A DNA stretch of 64,000 bases from Rhodospirillaceae bacterium (GTDB lineage: Bacteria; Pseudomonadota; Alphaproteobacteria; UBA6615): the NCBI GenBank assembly GCA_002713365.1, contig PASR01000014.1, positions 187,133 through 251,132 of the forward strand, given 5' to 3'. Made by a program: the position numbers and the translations under genes. Under the pieces are notes generated by a model, which worked only from the letters and a program-made list of their open reading frames with translations, was not told the origin of the DNA and made no database searches. Position 1 is the stretch's first letter. Each line of letters begins with the position of its first letter. Below, piece after piece: positions 1 through 9,329 of the stretch.

Positions 1-204
1 TAGGGTTTAATTCTCTTTATAATAACCTAGTGCATTGTGCTGGAGGATGAAATCATTCTGGTTTGATATACCCGGGAAGTAAATCTAGAAAGAAGAGGGT
101 TTGTTTTGTATAGAGGGGCCAGCAATAATGGGAGTAATCGAATAAGTAAATCTAAAGTAGTGGAGATTTCATTGTACGATATAAAGTATGAGTTAGGTTG
201 AACA

Positions 205-1185
205 ATGGTGCAATTATCCGTACTTGACCTCGCGTATATTGGTGAAGGTTTTACGCCAGCGGACGCGTTGATGAACGCGCTAGACCTAGCACAACATGTC
301 GAGGCTTCTGGTTTTAAACGCTTCTGGATGGCCGAACATCATAATCTTTCGGGTATTGCTAGCGCCGCTACATCTGTTTGTATGTGTCATGTTGCAGGTG
401 GAACTAAGACTATTCGTGTCGGAGCCGGCGGAATTATGCTGCCTAATCATTCACCGATGATAATTGCTGAACAGTTTGGTACATTGGCGACATTGTTTCC
501 AGGACGTATTGATCTTGGCTTGGGTAGAGCACCAGGAACAGACCAGCGTACATTGCAGGCGTTAAGACGAGGTCCTGATTCTTCGGAATATTTTCCCCAA
601 GATGTGGTTGAGTTGAAAGCCTTGCTTGGTCCACCACAAGAGAATCAGAGCATACACGCTATCCCTGGAGAGGATACTAATGTACCGCTTTGGATTCTGG
701 GGTCTAGTCTGTTTGGTGCTCAACTTGCCGCTATGCTAGGTCTGCCTTTTGCTTTCGCGTCACACTTTGCGCCTCAAGCGCTTATGCAAGCAGTATCTAT
801 TTACCGTGAGAAATTTGAGCCATCCACTCAGCTTGCTAAACCTTATGTAATGATAGGTTGTAACGTTATTGTTTCTGATACTGAAGATAAGGCGAAGAAG
901 CTTTTTACGACACCACAACAAAACGTAATGAGAATGGTGCGTGGCACTAGAGGTCAGTTGCCACCACCGGTTGAAGACATTGAGAAAATATGGTCTCCAA
1001 TGGAAAAGGCTCAGGCATCATCTATGTTGGCCTGCTCTTTTTACGGGTCAACAGAGACGATAAAATCTAAGTTATCACCCCTCATTGAGGCTACGGGGGC
1101 GGATGAGCTAATGGTAGCGGCTGCAATATGGGATCATCCGTCGCGGGTACGTTCATTCGATCTATTAGCTCAGGCAATGATTTAA
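205..1185 (+). CDS. LLM-class flavin-dependent oxidoreductase (luciferase-like monooxygenase)
   Basis: The 326-residue product belongs to the bacterial luciferase-like TIM-barrel family, which uses reduced FMN or F420 to oxidise small organic substrates in the cytoplasm. Family marks are the AEHHN motif at residues 43-47, the GLGRAPGTD stretch at about 105-113 and the IMLPNHSP strand near 78-85. Overall it resembles the YhbW/MsnO8 type. The ATG follows an AGG-containing purine stretch. It is followed after about 60 bases by a CrtI-like FAD oxidoreductase on the same strand, so co-transcription is possible. The substrate cannot be read from the sequence. Confidence 0.9.
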   Translation: MVQLSVLDLAYIGEGFTPADALMNALDLAQHVEASGFKRFWMAEHHNLSGIASAATSVCMCHVAGGTKTIRVGAGGIMLPNHSPMIIAEQFGTLATLFPGRIDLGLGRAPGTDQRTLQALRRGPDSSEYFPQDVVELKALLGPPQENQSIHAIPGEDTNVPLWILGSSLFGAQLAAMLGLPFAFASHFAPQALMQAVSIYREKFEPSTQLAKPYVMIGCNVIVSDTEDKAKKLFTTPQQNVMRMVRGTRGQLPPPVEDIEKIWSPMEKAQASSMLACSFYGSTETIKSKLSPLIEATGADELMVAAAIWDHPSRVRSFDLLAQAMI

Positions 1186-1246
1186 ATTCAAAAGGATAAA
1201 ATTAAAAAAAAGTTTCATTCTAAAAAAATAATCTAAGGACAAGCTT

Positions 1247-2836
1247 ATGACAAAGTATGATGGAGTGATTATTGGCGCTGGCCATAATGGTCTTACTCTA
1301 GCTGCATATTTGTCGTTAGCCGGTCTTAAAATTGCAGTTATTGAAAGAAACTCGCAAGTTGGCGGAGGAACAAGCACTCAGGAGCCACTTCTTCCTGGTT
1401 ATCGCTTCAATCTGCACTCCAATTTCTTTATGGGCTTTGGAAATTCGCCTTTAATAAATGACTTACAACTGCATCGTTATGGATTTTCATATATTGAACC
1501 TTTAGTGCAGCAGGCTGCTACATTTCGTGATGGTTCGTGTGTCGTTATACATCAGGATTTAAATAAAACTTGTGATTCTCTCTCGAGATTTTCAAAAACA
1601 GATGCTGATACTTTCAGAGATTTGTATCACTTATATGCTGTGAAGATGAGGCCTCTGTTGGGTTCTATGATGTATAATGCACCGCTACCCATAGATCAAT
1701 TAAAGGATCGTTTGTCAGGACCTGAAGCAAAAGAATTTTTATCTCATGCAGAGCATGATTTGTTTAGTGTTGTAGAAAAATATTTTGTTGATGATCGTAT
1801 ACGCACTCTTTTTTCTTCATATATGCATGTAATCGCGACTGAAAACCAACCTGGCGCTGGTATGGTTTTTCCTGCTATTTTTTCTAATGTAATGGGTTTT
1901 ACGTTACCAGTGGGAGGAGCAGTATCCTTACCAAATGCACTTTTGCGTATCCTTGAGAAAGGAGGAGGAAAAGTATTTTTAGATAGTGATGTGCAAGAAA
2001 TAGGACTTAAAAATGGACGAGCAAGTAATGTTATCCTTGATGATAGTAGTGTGATCGAAGCTAACTATTTTGTGGCAAGTGCAATAGATGCTCCGACAAC
2101 AATGAATATGATTGGCAATGAATTATTTTCTGATGAAGTGCAAAAGAAATTAAATAATTGGCATTGGGGTAATCATAGTCTTGTAACTCTGCATTTAGCA
2201 TTACGTGATAGGCCGATATATAAATCGCGTGAATTTGACCCAGATATAGATTCTGCTTTTAATATATTTTTTGGAATGGATACTATAGAGCAGGTAAAGC
2301 AGTGTTTTAAACATTGTGAAGACAAACAATTTCCAGATGTATTAATGGGCAATGGGGCTTGTAACAGTTCCGTTGACTCTTCGTATGCTCCAGCAGGAGG
2401 CCATTCTGCTTTTTGGTGGCCTTTTGCTCCCTATGAAGTCGATGGATCAGCTCAAAACTGGGACGAACAAAATGATTATTACATGGAATGTATTTTAAAT
2501 GTTTGGCGTGAATACGCTATAAATCTTCAAGATGATAATGTACGAGGAAAGTTTTTGTTTACTCCTCTTGATGTTGAGCGTTTAAACATAAATATGCGAG
2601 GAGGTGCTGTCAGAATGGGTGCTTATATTCCGTCACAGCTTGGAATAAATAGACCCCATCCCGAACTTTCAAGCACTCGTACTCCTATAGAGGGTCTATA
2701 TTTATGTGGATCTTCTTCAGGCAATGGTGGAGGTGTAAATGGCGCCCCAGGTTATATTGCAGCAAATGCTATAACTGAGGATTTTAGTATAAATCGTCCA
2801 TGGAAACCTGTGGCATTACCTGAGTGGAAAAACTGA
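1247..2836 (+). CDS. CrtI/PYROXD2-type FAD-dependent oxidoreductase
   Basis: The 529-residue flavoprotein starts with a dinucleotide-binding Rossmann motif (G10-x-G12-x-x-G15, with the ribose-binding Glu at about residue 33). Near residues 483-503 it has the C-terminal GLYLCGSSSGNGGGVNG segment that closes the FAD site in the phytoene dehydrogenase/amine oxidase superfamily. A good AGGA Shine-Dalgarno lies before the ATG. There are no carotenoid synthesis neighbours (no crtB or crtE), and the length and C-terminus fit the broad PYROXD2-like group better than a true phytoene desaturase. The substrate is unknown. It shares an orientation and short gaps with the 3-hydroxyacyl-CoA dehydrogenase that follows, suggesting one catabolic unit. 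Confidence 0.88.
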   Translation: MTKYDGVIIGAGHNGLTLAAYLSLAGLKIAVIERNSQVGGGTSTQEPLLPGYRFNLHSNFFMGFGNSPLINDLQLHRYGFSYIEPLVQQAATFRDGSCVVIHQDLNKTCDSLSRFSKTDADTFRDLYHLYAVKMRPLLGSMMYNAPLPIDQLKDRLSGPEAKEFLSHAEHDLFSVVEKYFVDDRIRTLFSSYMHVIATENQPGAGMVFPAIFSNVMGFTLPVGGAVSLPNALLRILEKGGGKVFLDSDVQEIGLKNGRASNVILDDSSVIEANYFVASAIDAPTTMNMIGNELFSDEVQKKLNNWHWGNHSLVTLHLALRDRPIYKSREFDPDIDSAFNIFFGMDTIEQVKQCFKHCEDKQFPDVLMGNGACNSSVDSSYAPAGGHSAFWWPFAPYEVDGSAQNWDEQNDYYMECILNVWREYAINLQDDNVRGKFLFTPLDVERLNINMRGGAVRMGAYIPSQLGINRPHPELSSTRTPIEGLYLCGSSSGNGGGVNGAPGYIAANAITEDFSINRPWKPVALPEWKN

Positions 2837-2868
2837 ATTACTTTTATTAATAACGAAGAAGTTTTACT

Positions 2869-3810
2869 ATGGAAAAAATAGCTCTCATTGGTTCCGGCCT
2901 CATTGGTACTGGCTGGGGAATTGTGTTTTCTGAATCTGGACGTCATCCCGTTCTTTTTGATACCGATCGCAATGCTACAGATAAAGCTTTGATTGAAATA
3001 CAAGAAAGTCTTAATCATTTAAATGATTATGGATTAATTGAAGAGTCTCCTGAAAAAATTTTTTCGCGTATATCTACTTCTACCAGTATTGAGGATGCTG
3101 TTGATGGCGCTGTGCATGTTCAAGAAAGTATTCCTGAGCGTGCTGAATTAAAAAAAAGTTTATTTGAAAAACTTGATAAAATAGTTCCAGATGATGTTAC
3201 TATTGCAAGCTCAACTTCTACTATTCCTATTTCTTCATTTACTGAACATTTATCTGGCCGCGCTCGTTGTATTGTTTTGCATCCGGGTACACCTCCTCAC
3301 TTACTACGACTTGTTGAGATTGTTCCGTCGCCTTGGACTGCACCTGAGGTAATAACAAGTAGTAAAATTTTAATGGAAGAATGTAGGCAGGCGACTAGTG
3401 TTTTAAAAAAAGAAATTCAAGGATTTGTTCTAAATCGGATTCAGTATGCAGTAATTTCTGAAGTTTATCGATTATGGGAGGACGATGTAGCTGGCATCGA
3501 AGATATTGAAAAAACAGTTCGGGAGGCGTTAGGTCTGAGATGGTCTTTCATGGGCGCAATGGAAACTATTTCACTTAATGCTCCGGGAGGAGTGCCAGAT
3601 TATAATGAACGCTACGGAAATTGGGTAAATGAGATTAATGCCACACAGCAAGCACGGCCTTGGAAAGGAGATGCTATTAAGAGGTTGGATAATGAAAGGC
3701 TTAAAAGCGCGCCGGTAGTAAACAATAGTGATCGCAGAAACTGGCGGGACAAACGTTTGATGGCTCTGTTAGCCCATAAACGAGAGCGTTCTAAAATTGA
3801 AGGTGACTAG
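2869..3810 (+). CDS. 3-hydroxyacyl-CoA dehydrogenase family protein
   Basis: This is a 313-residue NAD-dependent dehydrogenase. The N-terminal Rossmann motif is GSGLIG at residues 8-13, with an acidic residue (Asp31) ending the second strand, which favours NAD. The family catalytic His-Glu dyad fits H138 and E150 in the LHPGTPPHLLRLVE segment. The C-terminal helical domain is single. Length and layout match the stand-alone members (lambda-crystallin, L-gulonate or L-carnitine dehydrogenase type) rather than the multifunctional beta-oxidation enzyme. It lies 32 bases after the CrtI-like gene. Carnitine dehydrogenase is one possibility, but the beta-keto acid cleavage genes of this window are about 47 kb away, so this is only a guess. 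Confidence 0.88.
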   Translation: MEKIALIGSGLIGTGWGIVFSESGRHPVLFDTDRNATDKALIEIQESLNHLNDYGLIEESPEKIFSRISTSTSIEDAVDGAVHVQESIPERAELKKSLFEKLDKIVPDDVTIASSTSTIPISSFTEHLSGRARCIVLHPGTPPHLLRLVEIVPSPWTAPEVITSSKILMEECRQATSVLKKEIQGFVLNRIQYAVISEVYRLWEDDVAGIEDIEKTVREALGLRWSFMGAMETISLNAPGGVPDYNERYGNWVNEINATQQARPWKGDAIKRLDNERLKSAPVVNNSDRRNWRDKRLMALLAHKRERSKIEGD

Positions 3811-3887
3811 TAGTTGCTAGAAAAGAATATCACAATTTAAGTTCTTCATTTAAGTGTAATAATAAAAGAAAATAAAATTAATGACTT

Positions 3888-4160
3888 ATGAAGATCAATA
3901 AGAGTTGGGTAATGAACAACTGGCACATCGACTACAAAGTAAAATATCACATCACCTTTGTACATACTGATGGAAGAACAGAGGTGGTGAATGATGAAAT
4001 GATTATTCACTCACGTTCCCCGAAACAAGCTGAAGAGATGTTGTGGTACCGATATGAAAATGGTGATGGTCCATTGATTGATATTCCTGATGGATGGTTA
4101 GGTAAAACCATTAGTAAAAAACTTGAGATTGATGAAATTATGAAAGTTTGGGAATACTGA
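3888..4160 (+). CDS. hypothetical small protein
   Basis: A 90-residue acidic and aromatic-rich protein (several Trp and Tyr) that I do not recognise. It has no signal peptide or membrane segment. Its middle part contains HTDGRTEVV and RSPKQAEEML, which look like a small mixed alpha/beta domain. An alternative ATG at 3912 (82 residues) has AGAG seven bases upstream, whereas 3888 has no visible Shine-Dalgarno, so the shorter form is as likely. It lies between the dehydrogenase and the metallo-hydrolase on the same strand with short gaps, consistent with one operon. A real gene is supported by its position and length, not by a known family. Confidence 0.6.
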   Translation: MKINKSWVMNNWHIDYKVKYHITFVHTDGRTEVVNDEMIIHSRSPKQAEEMLWYRYENGDGPLIDIPDGWLGKTISKKLEIDEIMKVWEY

Positions 4161-4195
4161 ACTGACAGTTTGCGAGGACATATGCAGAGGTTAAT

Positions 4196-5092
4196 ATGAA
4201 ACGCAAAATTGAAAAAACATGGAAAACTGGACTGATTGATATTGGCAATGACTGCTACGCTTATATCCAGACAGGAGGTCTGAATGTTTCTAATGCCGGC
4301 CTAGTTTTAGGTCCTGACTCTTATCTTGTGATAGATACACTATTTGTTAAACCTATGACTGAGGCCTTCAAAAGTTCTATCCTTAAAGTAACTGACAAAC
4401 CCTTGAATAGTATCATTTGTACCCACCACCATGCCGATCATACGCTTGGGCTCGCCTGGTTTCCTCGAGACATTCCAGTAATTGCTCACGAACACATGCG
4501 AGAACGAATGATACACGCTGGCTTAGATCTGGGTCATTTTCGTCAAGTTAACCCGGAATACGCAAAATATTTAAAAGATGTAAATCAGTTTTTTCCTACT
4601 CATACCTATAAGGGATCCATGACGTTGTACCTCGGCAATAGACGAATAGAACTGCACAATATGGGGCACACCCATTCCGTCGGCGACACTATGGTATATC
4701 TGCCCAAAGAAAAAATTCTTTATTCCGGAGATTTTTGTTTTAATTTTGTAACTCCGGCTACTTTTGATGCACATATAGGAAACTGGATAAATAAAGCAAA
4801 AAGAATTCTAAAGACTTTTCAAATAGACATAATCGTACCAGGCCATGGCCCCGTTGGAGACCGAGCAATACTCGAAGACATGGTTGATTATCTAAGTTTA
4901 GTAAAAAGACAATCTAAGAAAATGTACAAAGATGGTTTATCAGCCCAAGAAGCGGTAAAAAGAATAAGGCTAGGAATATACAGTGATTGGATAAAACCAG
5001 ACCGTGTTGAACAAGCAGTTCTAAAACTTTACAACGAATTTCAAGGTAAAGGAGAACAGGGTATATCTTTAGAATTAGCGAAGGGGGGATAG
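4196..5092 (+). CDS. MBL-fold metallo-hydrolase
   Basis: The 298-residue protein has the metallo-beta-lactamase signature H77-x-H79-x-D81-H82 (THHHADHTLG), a downstream zinc ligand in MGHTHSVGD, the bridging Asp in SGDFCFN and the last His in VPGHGP. The full set of dinuclear metal ligands is therefore present. An AGAGG Shine-Dalgarno precedes the ATG by five bases. There is no signal peptide, so it is probably cytoplasmic. It resembles the broad group that includes quinoprotein-relay SoxH/PqqB-like hydrolases; the substrate is not deducible. It closes the group of same-strand genes that starts at 205. Confidence 0.88.
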   Translation: MKRKIEKTWKTGLIDIGNDCYAYIQTGGLNVSNAGLVLGPDSYLVIDTLFVKPMTEAFKSSILKVTDKPLNSIICTHHHADHTLGLAWFPRDIPVIAHEHMRERMIHAGLDLGHFRQVNPEYAKYLKDVNQFFPTHTYKGSMTLYLGNRRIELHNMGHTHSVGDTMVYLPKEKILYSGDFCFNFVTPATFDAHIGNWINKAKRILKTFQIDIIVPGHGPVGDRAILEDMVDYLSLVKRQSKKMYKDGLSAQEAVKRIRLGIYSDWIKPDRVEQAVLKLYNEFQGKGEQGISLELAKGG

Positions 5093-5167
5093 ATGTGGCT
5101 CCGATAGAAAACGTGCTCGTCTATAACTATGAAGGTATCGCCTACTAGGTCGATGCTATCGTTTAAG

Positions 5168-5187
5168 ATTATTTCCATGGGAATAAT
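5168..5187. repeat. 20-bp near-perfect palindrome centred on CCATGG
   Basis: The arms ATTATT and AATAAT flank CCATGG. Nine of ten base pairs match and the remaining pair is T-G. It is the first of two adjacent palindromes and could be an operator half of a tandem site or an RNA hairpin. Confidence 0.6.
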
Positions 5188-5190
5188 AGT

Positions 5191-5218
5191 TTGATTATTT
5201 GATTAATCAGATAATCAA
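5191..5218. repeat. 28-bp near-perfect palindrome
   Basis: Thirteen of fourteen base pairs match and one pair is T-G; the centre reads TGATTAATCA. The length, the symmetry and a second palindrome three bases away suggest binding sites for a dimeric regulator. An AT-rich transcript hairpin is the alternative. Confidence 0.6.
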
Positions 5219-5250
5219 TTAATCGCCTAATAATTGACCCCGATTAAACT

Positions 5251-5272
5251 CTTGCTACGGAGCAAGCATTTT
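5251..5272 (+). terminator. candidate weak terminator hairpin
   Basis: The stem CTTGCT/AGCAAG has a four-base ACGG loop and is followed by CATTTT. The stem is short and the U-run is brief, and it lies about 160 bases after the metallo-hydrolase stop, so the assignment is tentative. Confidence 0.35.
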
Positions 5273-5328
5273 GTTGGTTTGTCGGATCCTTGCTGATATG
5301 ATGAAACCAGAGGCAGGGGTGATCGCAC

Positions 5329-5412
5329 ATGGATAAACTACTATTCTTCTATCAACATCAACGTAGCGATGAGGGTGTCTATGAGTTGTCAAAATATGTT
5401 CTTTTTGTGTAA
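5329..5412 (+). CDS. candidate 27-residue small protein or upstream ORF
   Basis: This ATG-to-TAA frame encodes a 27-residue peptide beginning MDKLLFFYQ and ending YVLFV. AGGGG lies about nine bases before the ATG. Its stop codon falls inside the left arm of the dyad that precedes the hydantoinase gene, so translation could affect that structure. There is no recognisable family. The frame could also be chance or a decayed gene fragment. Confidence 0.3.
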   Translation: MDKLLFFYQHQRSDEGVYELSKYVLFV

Positions 5413-5425
5413 CAAATGTGTTACA
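5408..5425. promoter_or_regulatory. 18-bp dyad upstream of hydantoinase gene (candidate operator)
   Basis: Perfect 7-bp arms TGTAACA and TGTTACA are separated by AATG. It is 71 bases upstream of the preferred ATG of the following gene. The form is typical of a site for a dimeric helix-turn-helix regulator, but no regulator gene is adjacent. Confidence 0.5.
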
Positions 5426-5496
5426 TCACTTTGTAAGTTATTGAAGTACAACACATTGTGTGTAATGTCGTTCAACAAAAGAATCATATAAAATCA

Positions 5497-8400
5497 ATGA
5501 CTTATGATAGTAAGTGGGAGTTCTGGATAGATAGGGGTGGAACATTTACGGATGTTGTAGCTCGTTGTCCAGATGGATCGCTTGTTACTCACAAACTACT
5601 GTCGGAGGATCCAGAGCATTACCGTGATGCGGCTGTACAAGGCATTAGATATGTACTGGGTCTTAAGGCCGATCAACCTATTCCTGCAGATAGTATTGCA
5701 GTGGTTAAGATGGGCACTACGGTGGCTACGAATGCCCTACTCGAAAGAAAAGGTGATAATACCTTACTTGCTATTACCAGCGGGTTTAGAGATGCTTTAC
5801 GCATTGGTTATCAAGCAAGGCCAAGACTATTTGATTGTAATATAGTATTACCAGAAATGTTATATGAAAATGTTCTGGAGGTTAATGAAAGAATTGATTC
5901 TCATGGTCAGATTTTAGAACCTTTTGATAACTTAACCGCACGTTCTGGATTGTTGAGAAGTTTTGAAAAAGGTGTTCGTGCAATCGCCATAGTGTTTATG
6001 AATGCTTATCGATATCCCCAGCATGAACTTGAAATGGCAAGGTTGGCTAGTGAAATTGGTTTTACTCAGATTTCAGTTAGTCACATGGTTAGCCCACTTA
6101 TAAAACTAGTTGGAAGAGGTGATACTACTGTTGTTGACGCTTATCTATCTCCAATATTAAGGCGTTATGTAGATGAGGTTGCTAGTGAATTGGGTGGCGT
6201 GAAGTTAATGTTTATGCAGTCGAATGGCGGTTTAACCAATGCTAAAATGTTTCAAGGTAAAGATGCTATTTTATCTGGGCCGGCCGGCGGAGTAGTTGGT
6301 GCAGTAGAGATTAGCTCTGAAGCAGGCTTTGATAAAATTATCGGTTTTGATATGGGAGGAACTTCTACGGATGTTACTCATTATGCGGGAGAGTATGAGC
6401 GCGCATTTGAGACGTTAGTTGCTGGTGTTCGGATGCGAGCACCTATGATGCAAATACATACAGTTGCCGCCGGAGGAGGTTCTATATGTGCATTCGATGG
6501 CTCACGTTACAGGGTGGGGCCGGAGAGTGCTGGAGCTAACCCTGGACCGGCGAGCTATGGCAAAGGGGGACCATTAACAGTAACTGATTGTAACGTCATG
6601 TTAGGTAAGCTTCAGCCGGATTACTTTCCTGCTATATTTGGTCCAAACCAAGATAAAGTACTTAACAAACAAATTGTTTATGAAAAATTTGAAACTTTAT
6701 CTAATAAAATACATTCTTCAACTGGTGATTCTCGTTCTCCGGTGGAGGTGGCTGATGGATTTCTGAAAATCGCTGTGGAAAACATGGCTAATGCTATTAA
6801 AAAGATATCGGTACAGCGAGGTTATGATGTAAGTGAATATAGTCTTTGCGCTTTTGGGGGGGCTGCTGGACAACATGCTTGTTTGGTAGCTGATGCTCTA
6901 GGAATGACTAACGTTATAGCCCACCCGATGGCAGGTGTATTGTCGGCTTACGGAATGGGTTTGGCTGATGTAAGGGCTCTACGTGAACAATCGGTTGAAA
7001 AACTCCTTACAAAAGATAACATCCGTGAAACCCAAGTTATACTTGATCGTTTATCAATAGAAGCAATAGAAGAAGTAAAGGCTCAGAGTGTAAGTGAAAC
7101 TAATATTGAAACTATATGTAACTTACATTTAAAATATGATGGTACTGATACATCACTCATAGTAAATTTTTCGTCTTTAGAATCAATGACGGAACAATTT
7201 CTGTTATTGCATAAACAACGGTATGCTTTTGTGATGCCTGATAGGCCGCTTGTAATTGAAACAGCTGCAGTTGAAGTTATTGCCGCTAAAGAAAAGGTGG
7301 AAGAAGTATCGTTTGCACAGAAGGCTAAAAATAAACAGCCAAAACCACTAACAAATGTGGAGGTTTATATAGACGGAGGGGAACGTAATACTCCAGTTTA
7401 TGATCGAAAATATCTTGACGCCGGAACAAAGATACAGGGTCCCGCCATCATTCAAGAAGCTGTTTCTACTATGGTTGTTGAACCGGGCTGGTGTGCTAGT
7501 GTAACAGATGAAGGTAATTTATTACTAAACCGCATTGTTCCACTTGAAAGAAAATCAGCTCCCGGAACTTCAGTAGACCCAGTTATGCTTGAGGTTTTCA
7601 ATAACCTCTATATGTCCATTGCTGAGCAGATGGGTTTTACTCTTCAAAATACGGCGCATTCAGTAAATATAAAAGAACGACTAGATTTTTCATGCGCCAT
7701 ATTCGATCCAGAAGGAAATTTAGTTGCTAACGCTCCCCATATGCCTGTTCACCTTGGGTCAATGAGTGAGAGTGTGCGTACCGTAATTCGTGAAAATCAC
7801 TATTCTATGCGACCTGGGGATGTTTACGTTTTAAATGCTCCATATAATGGTGGAACTCATTTGCCTGACGTGACTGTAGTTACACCAGTCTTTGGTGAAA
7901 AAGAACATGACATACTATTTTATGTTGGAAGTCGCGGTCATCATGCAGATATAGGAGGATTAACACCAGGCTCAATGCCGCCTCATAGTCAAATTGCAGA
8001 AGAAGAAGGTGTGTTAATCGATAATTTTAAGTTAGTTGATAGCGGTTACTTCTGTGAAACTGAGTTCCGCTCGTTATTAGAATCGGGACCTTACCCAGCT
8101 AGAAATATAGATCAAAATATAGCTGATGTCCGAGCACAAATTGCAGCTAATGAAAAGGGGGTAAGTGAATTAAGAAAAATGGTTGTGAATTACGGACTAT
8201 CAACAGTGCACGCTTATATGAAATATGTACAAGACAATGCTGAAGAATCAGTTCGTCGGGTGTTGGATGTGTTAAAAGACGGTGAGTTTATTTATCCTAT
8301 GGATGACGGAAACCAAATTAAGGTACGTGTAAGTATTGATAAAGAGGCTAGAAGAGCGACCGTCGACTTTTCTGGAACTAGCGATCAATTGGATAATAAT

Positions 8401-9114
8401 TTTAATGCTCCTTCTGCTATATGCCGTGCCGCAGTTCTATATGTTTTCCGTACGTTGGTTAATAAAGACATACCTATGAACGAGGGATGCCTAAAACCGA
8501 TCGATATAATAATTCCCGAAAATTCATTACTTTCACCACAATATCCTGCTGCAGTAGTTGCCGGAAATGTGGAAACGAGTCAGGCAATAACTGATAGTTT
8601 ATATGGCGCACTACGTGTCATGGCCGCAGCTCAGGGAACAATGAATAACCTTACATTTGGAAATGATAAATATCAGTATTATGAAACTATATGCGGTGGC
8701 TCCGGCGCTGGACCAAGTTTTCATGGAACCTCAGCAGTACACACTCACATGACCAACTCAAGGTTAACAGATCCTGAGGTGCTAGAACTGCGGTTTCCAG
8801 TAATGTTAGAAAATTTTGAGATTCGTAAGAGTTCTGGTGGTGATGGTTTATTTAGTGGAGGCAATGGTGTCGTAAGAAAGTTACGTTTTCTTGAAGATAT
8901 GCAAGTTATGATATTGTCTAGTCATAGAACGGTTGCTCCATTTGGACTTAATGGCGGAAATCCAGGTTCACTGGGACGTAATTGGATAGAGAGGAGTAAT
9001 GGAACTAAACAACAAATGACAGGCACCGATAAAGCTGACGTATCTCCTGGAGATAAAATTATTATTGAAACACCAGGTGGTGGTGGATACGGAAAATCAG
9101 ATATCAATAGCTAG
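5497..9114 (+). CDS. fused hydantoinase A/B (5-oxoprolinase-like) protein
   Basis: The 1205-residue protein joins HyuA and HyuB in one chain. The N-terminal part has the hydantoinase A motifs [10 protein letters not shown] near the start, GPAGGVVGA and [12 protein letters not shown], which form an actin-like ATP-binding fold. The C-terminal part from about residue 690 is HyuB, with [11 protein letters not shown] and [12 protein letters not shown]. This family opens cyclic amides with ATP; the fused order and length resemble the eukaryotic-type 5-oxoprolinase (about 1290 residues). The frame extends upstream to a GTG at 5458, but the DRGGTFTD motif sits close to the ATG at 5497, so I chose that. 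Hydantoin, 5-oxoproline and N-methylhydantoin cannot be told apart here, though a gamma-glutamyltransferase gene nearby makes 5-oxoproline attractive. Confidence 0.9.
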   Translation: MTYDSKWEFWIDRGGTFTDVVARCPDGSLVTHKLLSEDPEHYRDAAVQGIRYVLGLKADQPIPADSIAVVKMGTTVATNALLERKGDNTLLAITSGFRDALRIGYQARPRLFDCNIVLPEMLYENVLEVNERIDSHGQILEPFDNLTARSGLLRSFEKGVRAIAIVFMNAYRYPQHELEMARLASEIGFTQISVSHMVSPLIKLVGRGDTTVVDAYLSPILRRYVDEVASELGGVKLMFMQSNGGLTNAKMFQGKDAILSGPAGGVVGAVEISSEAGFDKIIGFDMGGTSTDVTHYAGEYERAFETLVAGVRMRAPMMQIHTVAAGGGSICAFDGSRYRVGPESAGANPGPASYGKGGPLTVTDCNVMLGKLQPDYFPAIFGPNQDKVLNKQIVYEKFETLSNKIHSSTGDSRSPVEVADGFLKIAVENMANAIKKISVQRGYDVSEYSLCAFGGAAGQHACLVADALGMTNVIAHPMAGVLSAYGMGLADVRALREQSVEKLLTKDNIRETQVILDRLSIEAIEEVKAQSVSETNIETICNLHLKYDGTDTSLIVNFSSLESMTEQFLLLHKQRYAFVMPDRPLVIETAAVEVIAAKEKVEEVSFAQKAKNKQPKPLTNVEVYIDGGERNTPVYDRKYLDAGTKIQGPAIIQEAVSTMVVEPGWCASVTDEGNLLLNRIVPLERKSAPGTSVDPVMLEVFNNLYMSIAEQMGFTLQNTAHSVNIKERLDFSCAIFDPEGNLVANAPHMPVHLGSMSESVRTVIRENHYSMRPGDVYVLNAPYNGGTHLPDVTVVTPVFGEKEHDILFYVGSRGHHADIGGLTPGSMPPHSQIAEEEGVLIDNFKLVDSGYFCETEFRSLLESGPYPARNIDQNIADVRAQIAANEKGVSELRKMVVNYGLSTVHAYMKYVQDNAEESVRRVLDVLKDGEFIYPMDDGNQIKVRVSIDKEARRATVDFSGTSDQLDNNFNAPSAICRAAVLYVFRTLVNKDIPMNEGCLKPIDIIIPENSLLSPQYPAAVVAGNVETSQAITDSLYGALRVMAAAQGTMNNLTFGNDKYQYYETICGGSGAGPSFHGTSAVHTHMTNSRLTDPEVLELRFPVMLENFEIRKSSGGDGLFSGGNGVVRKLRFLEDMQVMILSSHRTVAPFGLNGGNPGSLGRNWIERSNGTKQQMTGTDKADVSPGDKIIIETPGGGGYGKSDINS

Positions 9115-9329
9115 ATTTAGACTTAAGAATTTTAATGTAGAAATACATATGCATTTAATATGATTTAGCTTAGAGAATGTATAAATATTTTAGATATAAA
9201 TTTTTACTAATATTTTTTATTCATGCTAAATGATATTTGCGCTTACCACATAAACTAAAGATGATAAAAATTAATGCCGGTTTCTAAGGATAGGGTCAAA
9301 TCTCGTGTTGCACCTGATTAGGTTTTTTT

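Larger units (their letters stand above)
5093..5496. other. gene-poor, palindrome-rich intergenic region
   Basis: About 400 bases separate the metallo-hydrolase from the hydantoinase gene. They hold two near-perfect palindromes only three bases apart, a 6-bp stem-loop followed by a short T-run, a 27-codon open frame with a plausible ribosome site, and an 18-bp dyad just upstream of the next gene. Each is listed separately. No known transposon or RNA family was recognised. Confidence 0.7.

Noticed and set aside
48-83. 11-codon frame near the window start
   Set aside because: GGAGG directly abuts the ATG with no spacing, the peptide is unrelated to anything known, and the 204 bases before the first gene show no other structure.
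1247-2836. Phytoene desaturase for carotenoid synthesis
   Set aside because: The fold is right, but no other carotenoid gene is near, and the sequence fits the broad PYROXD2-like group. A specific crtI call is not supported.
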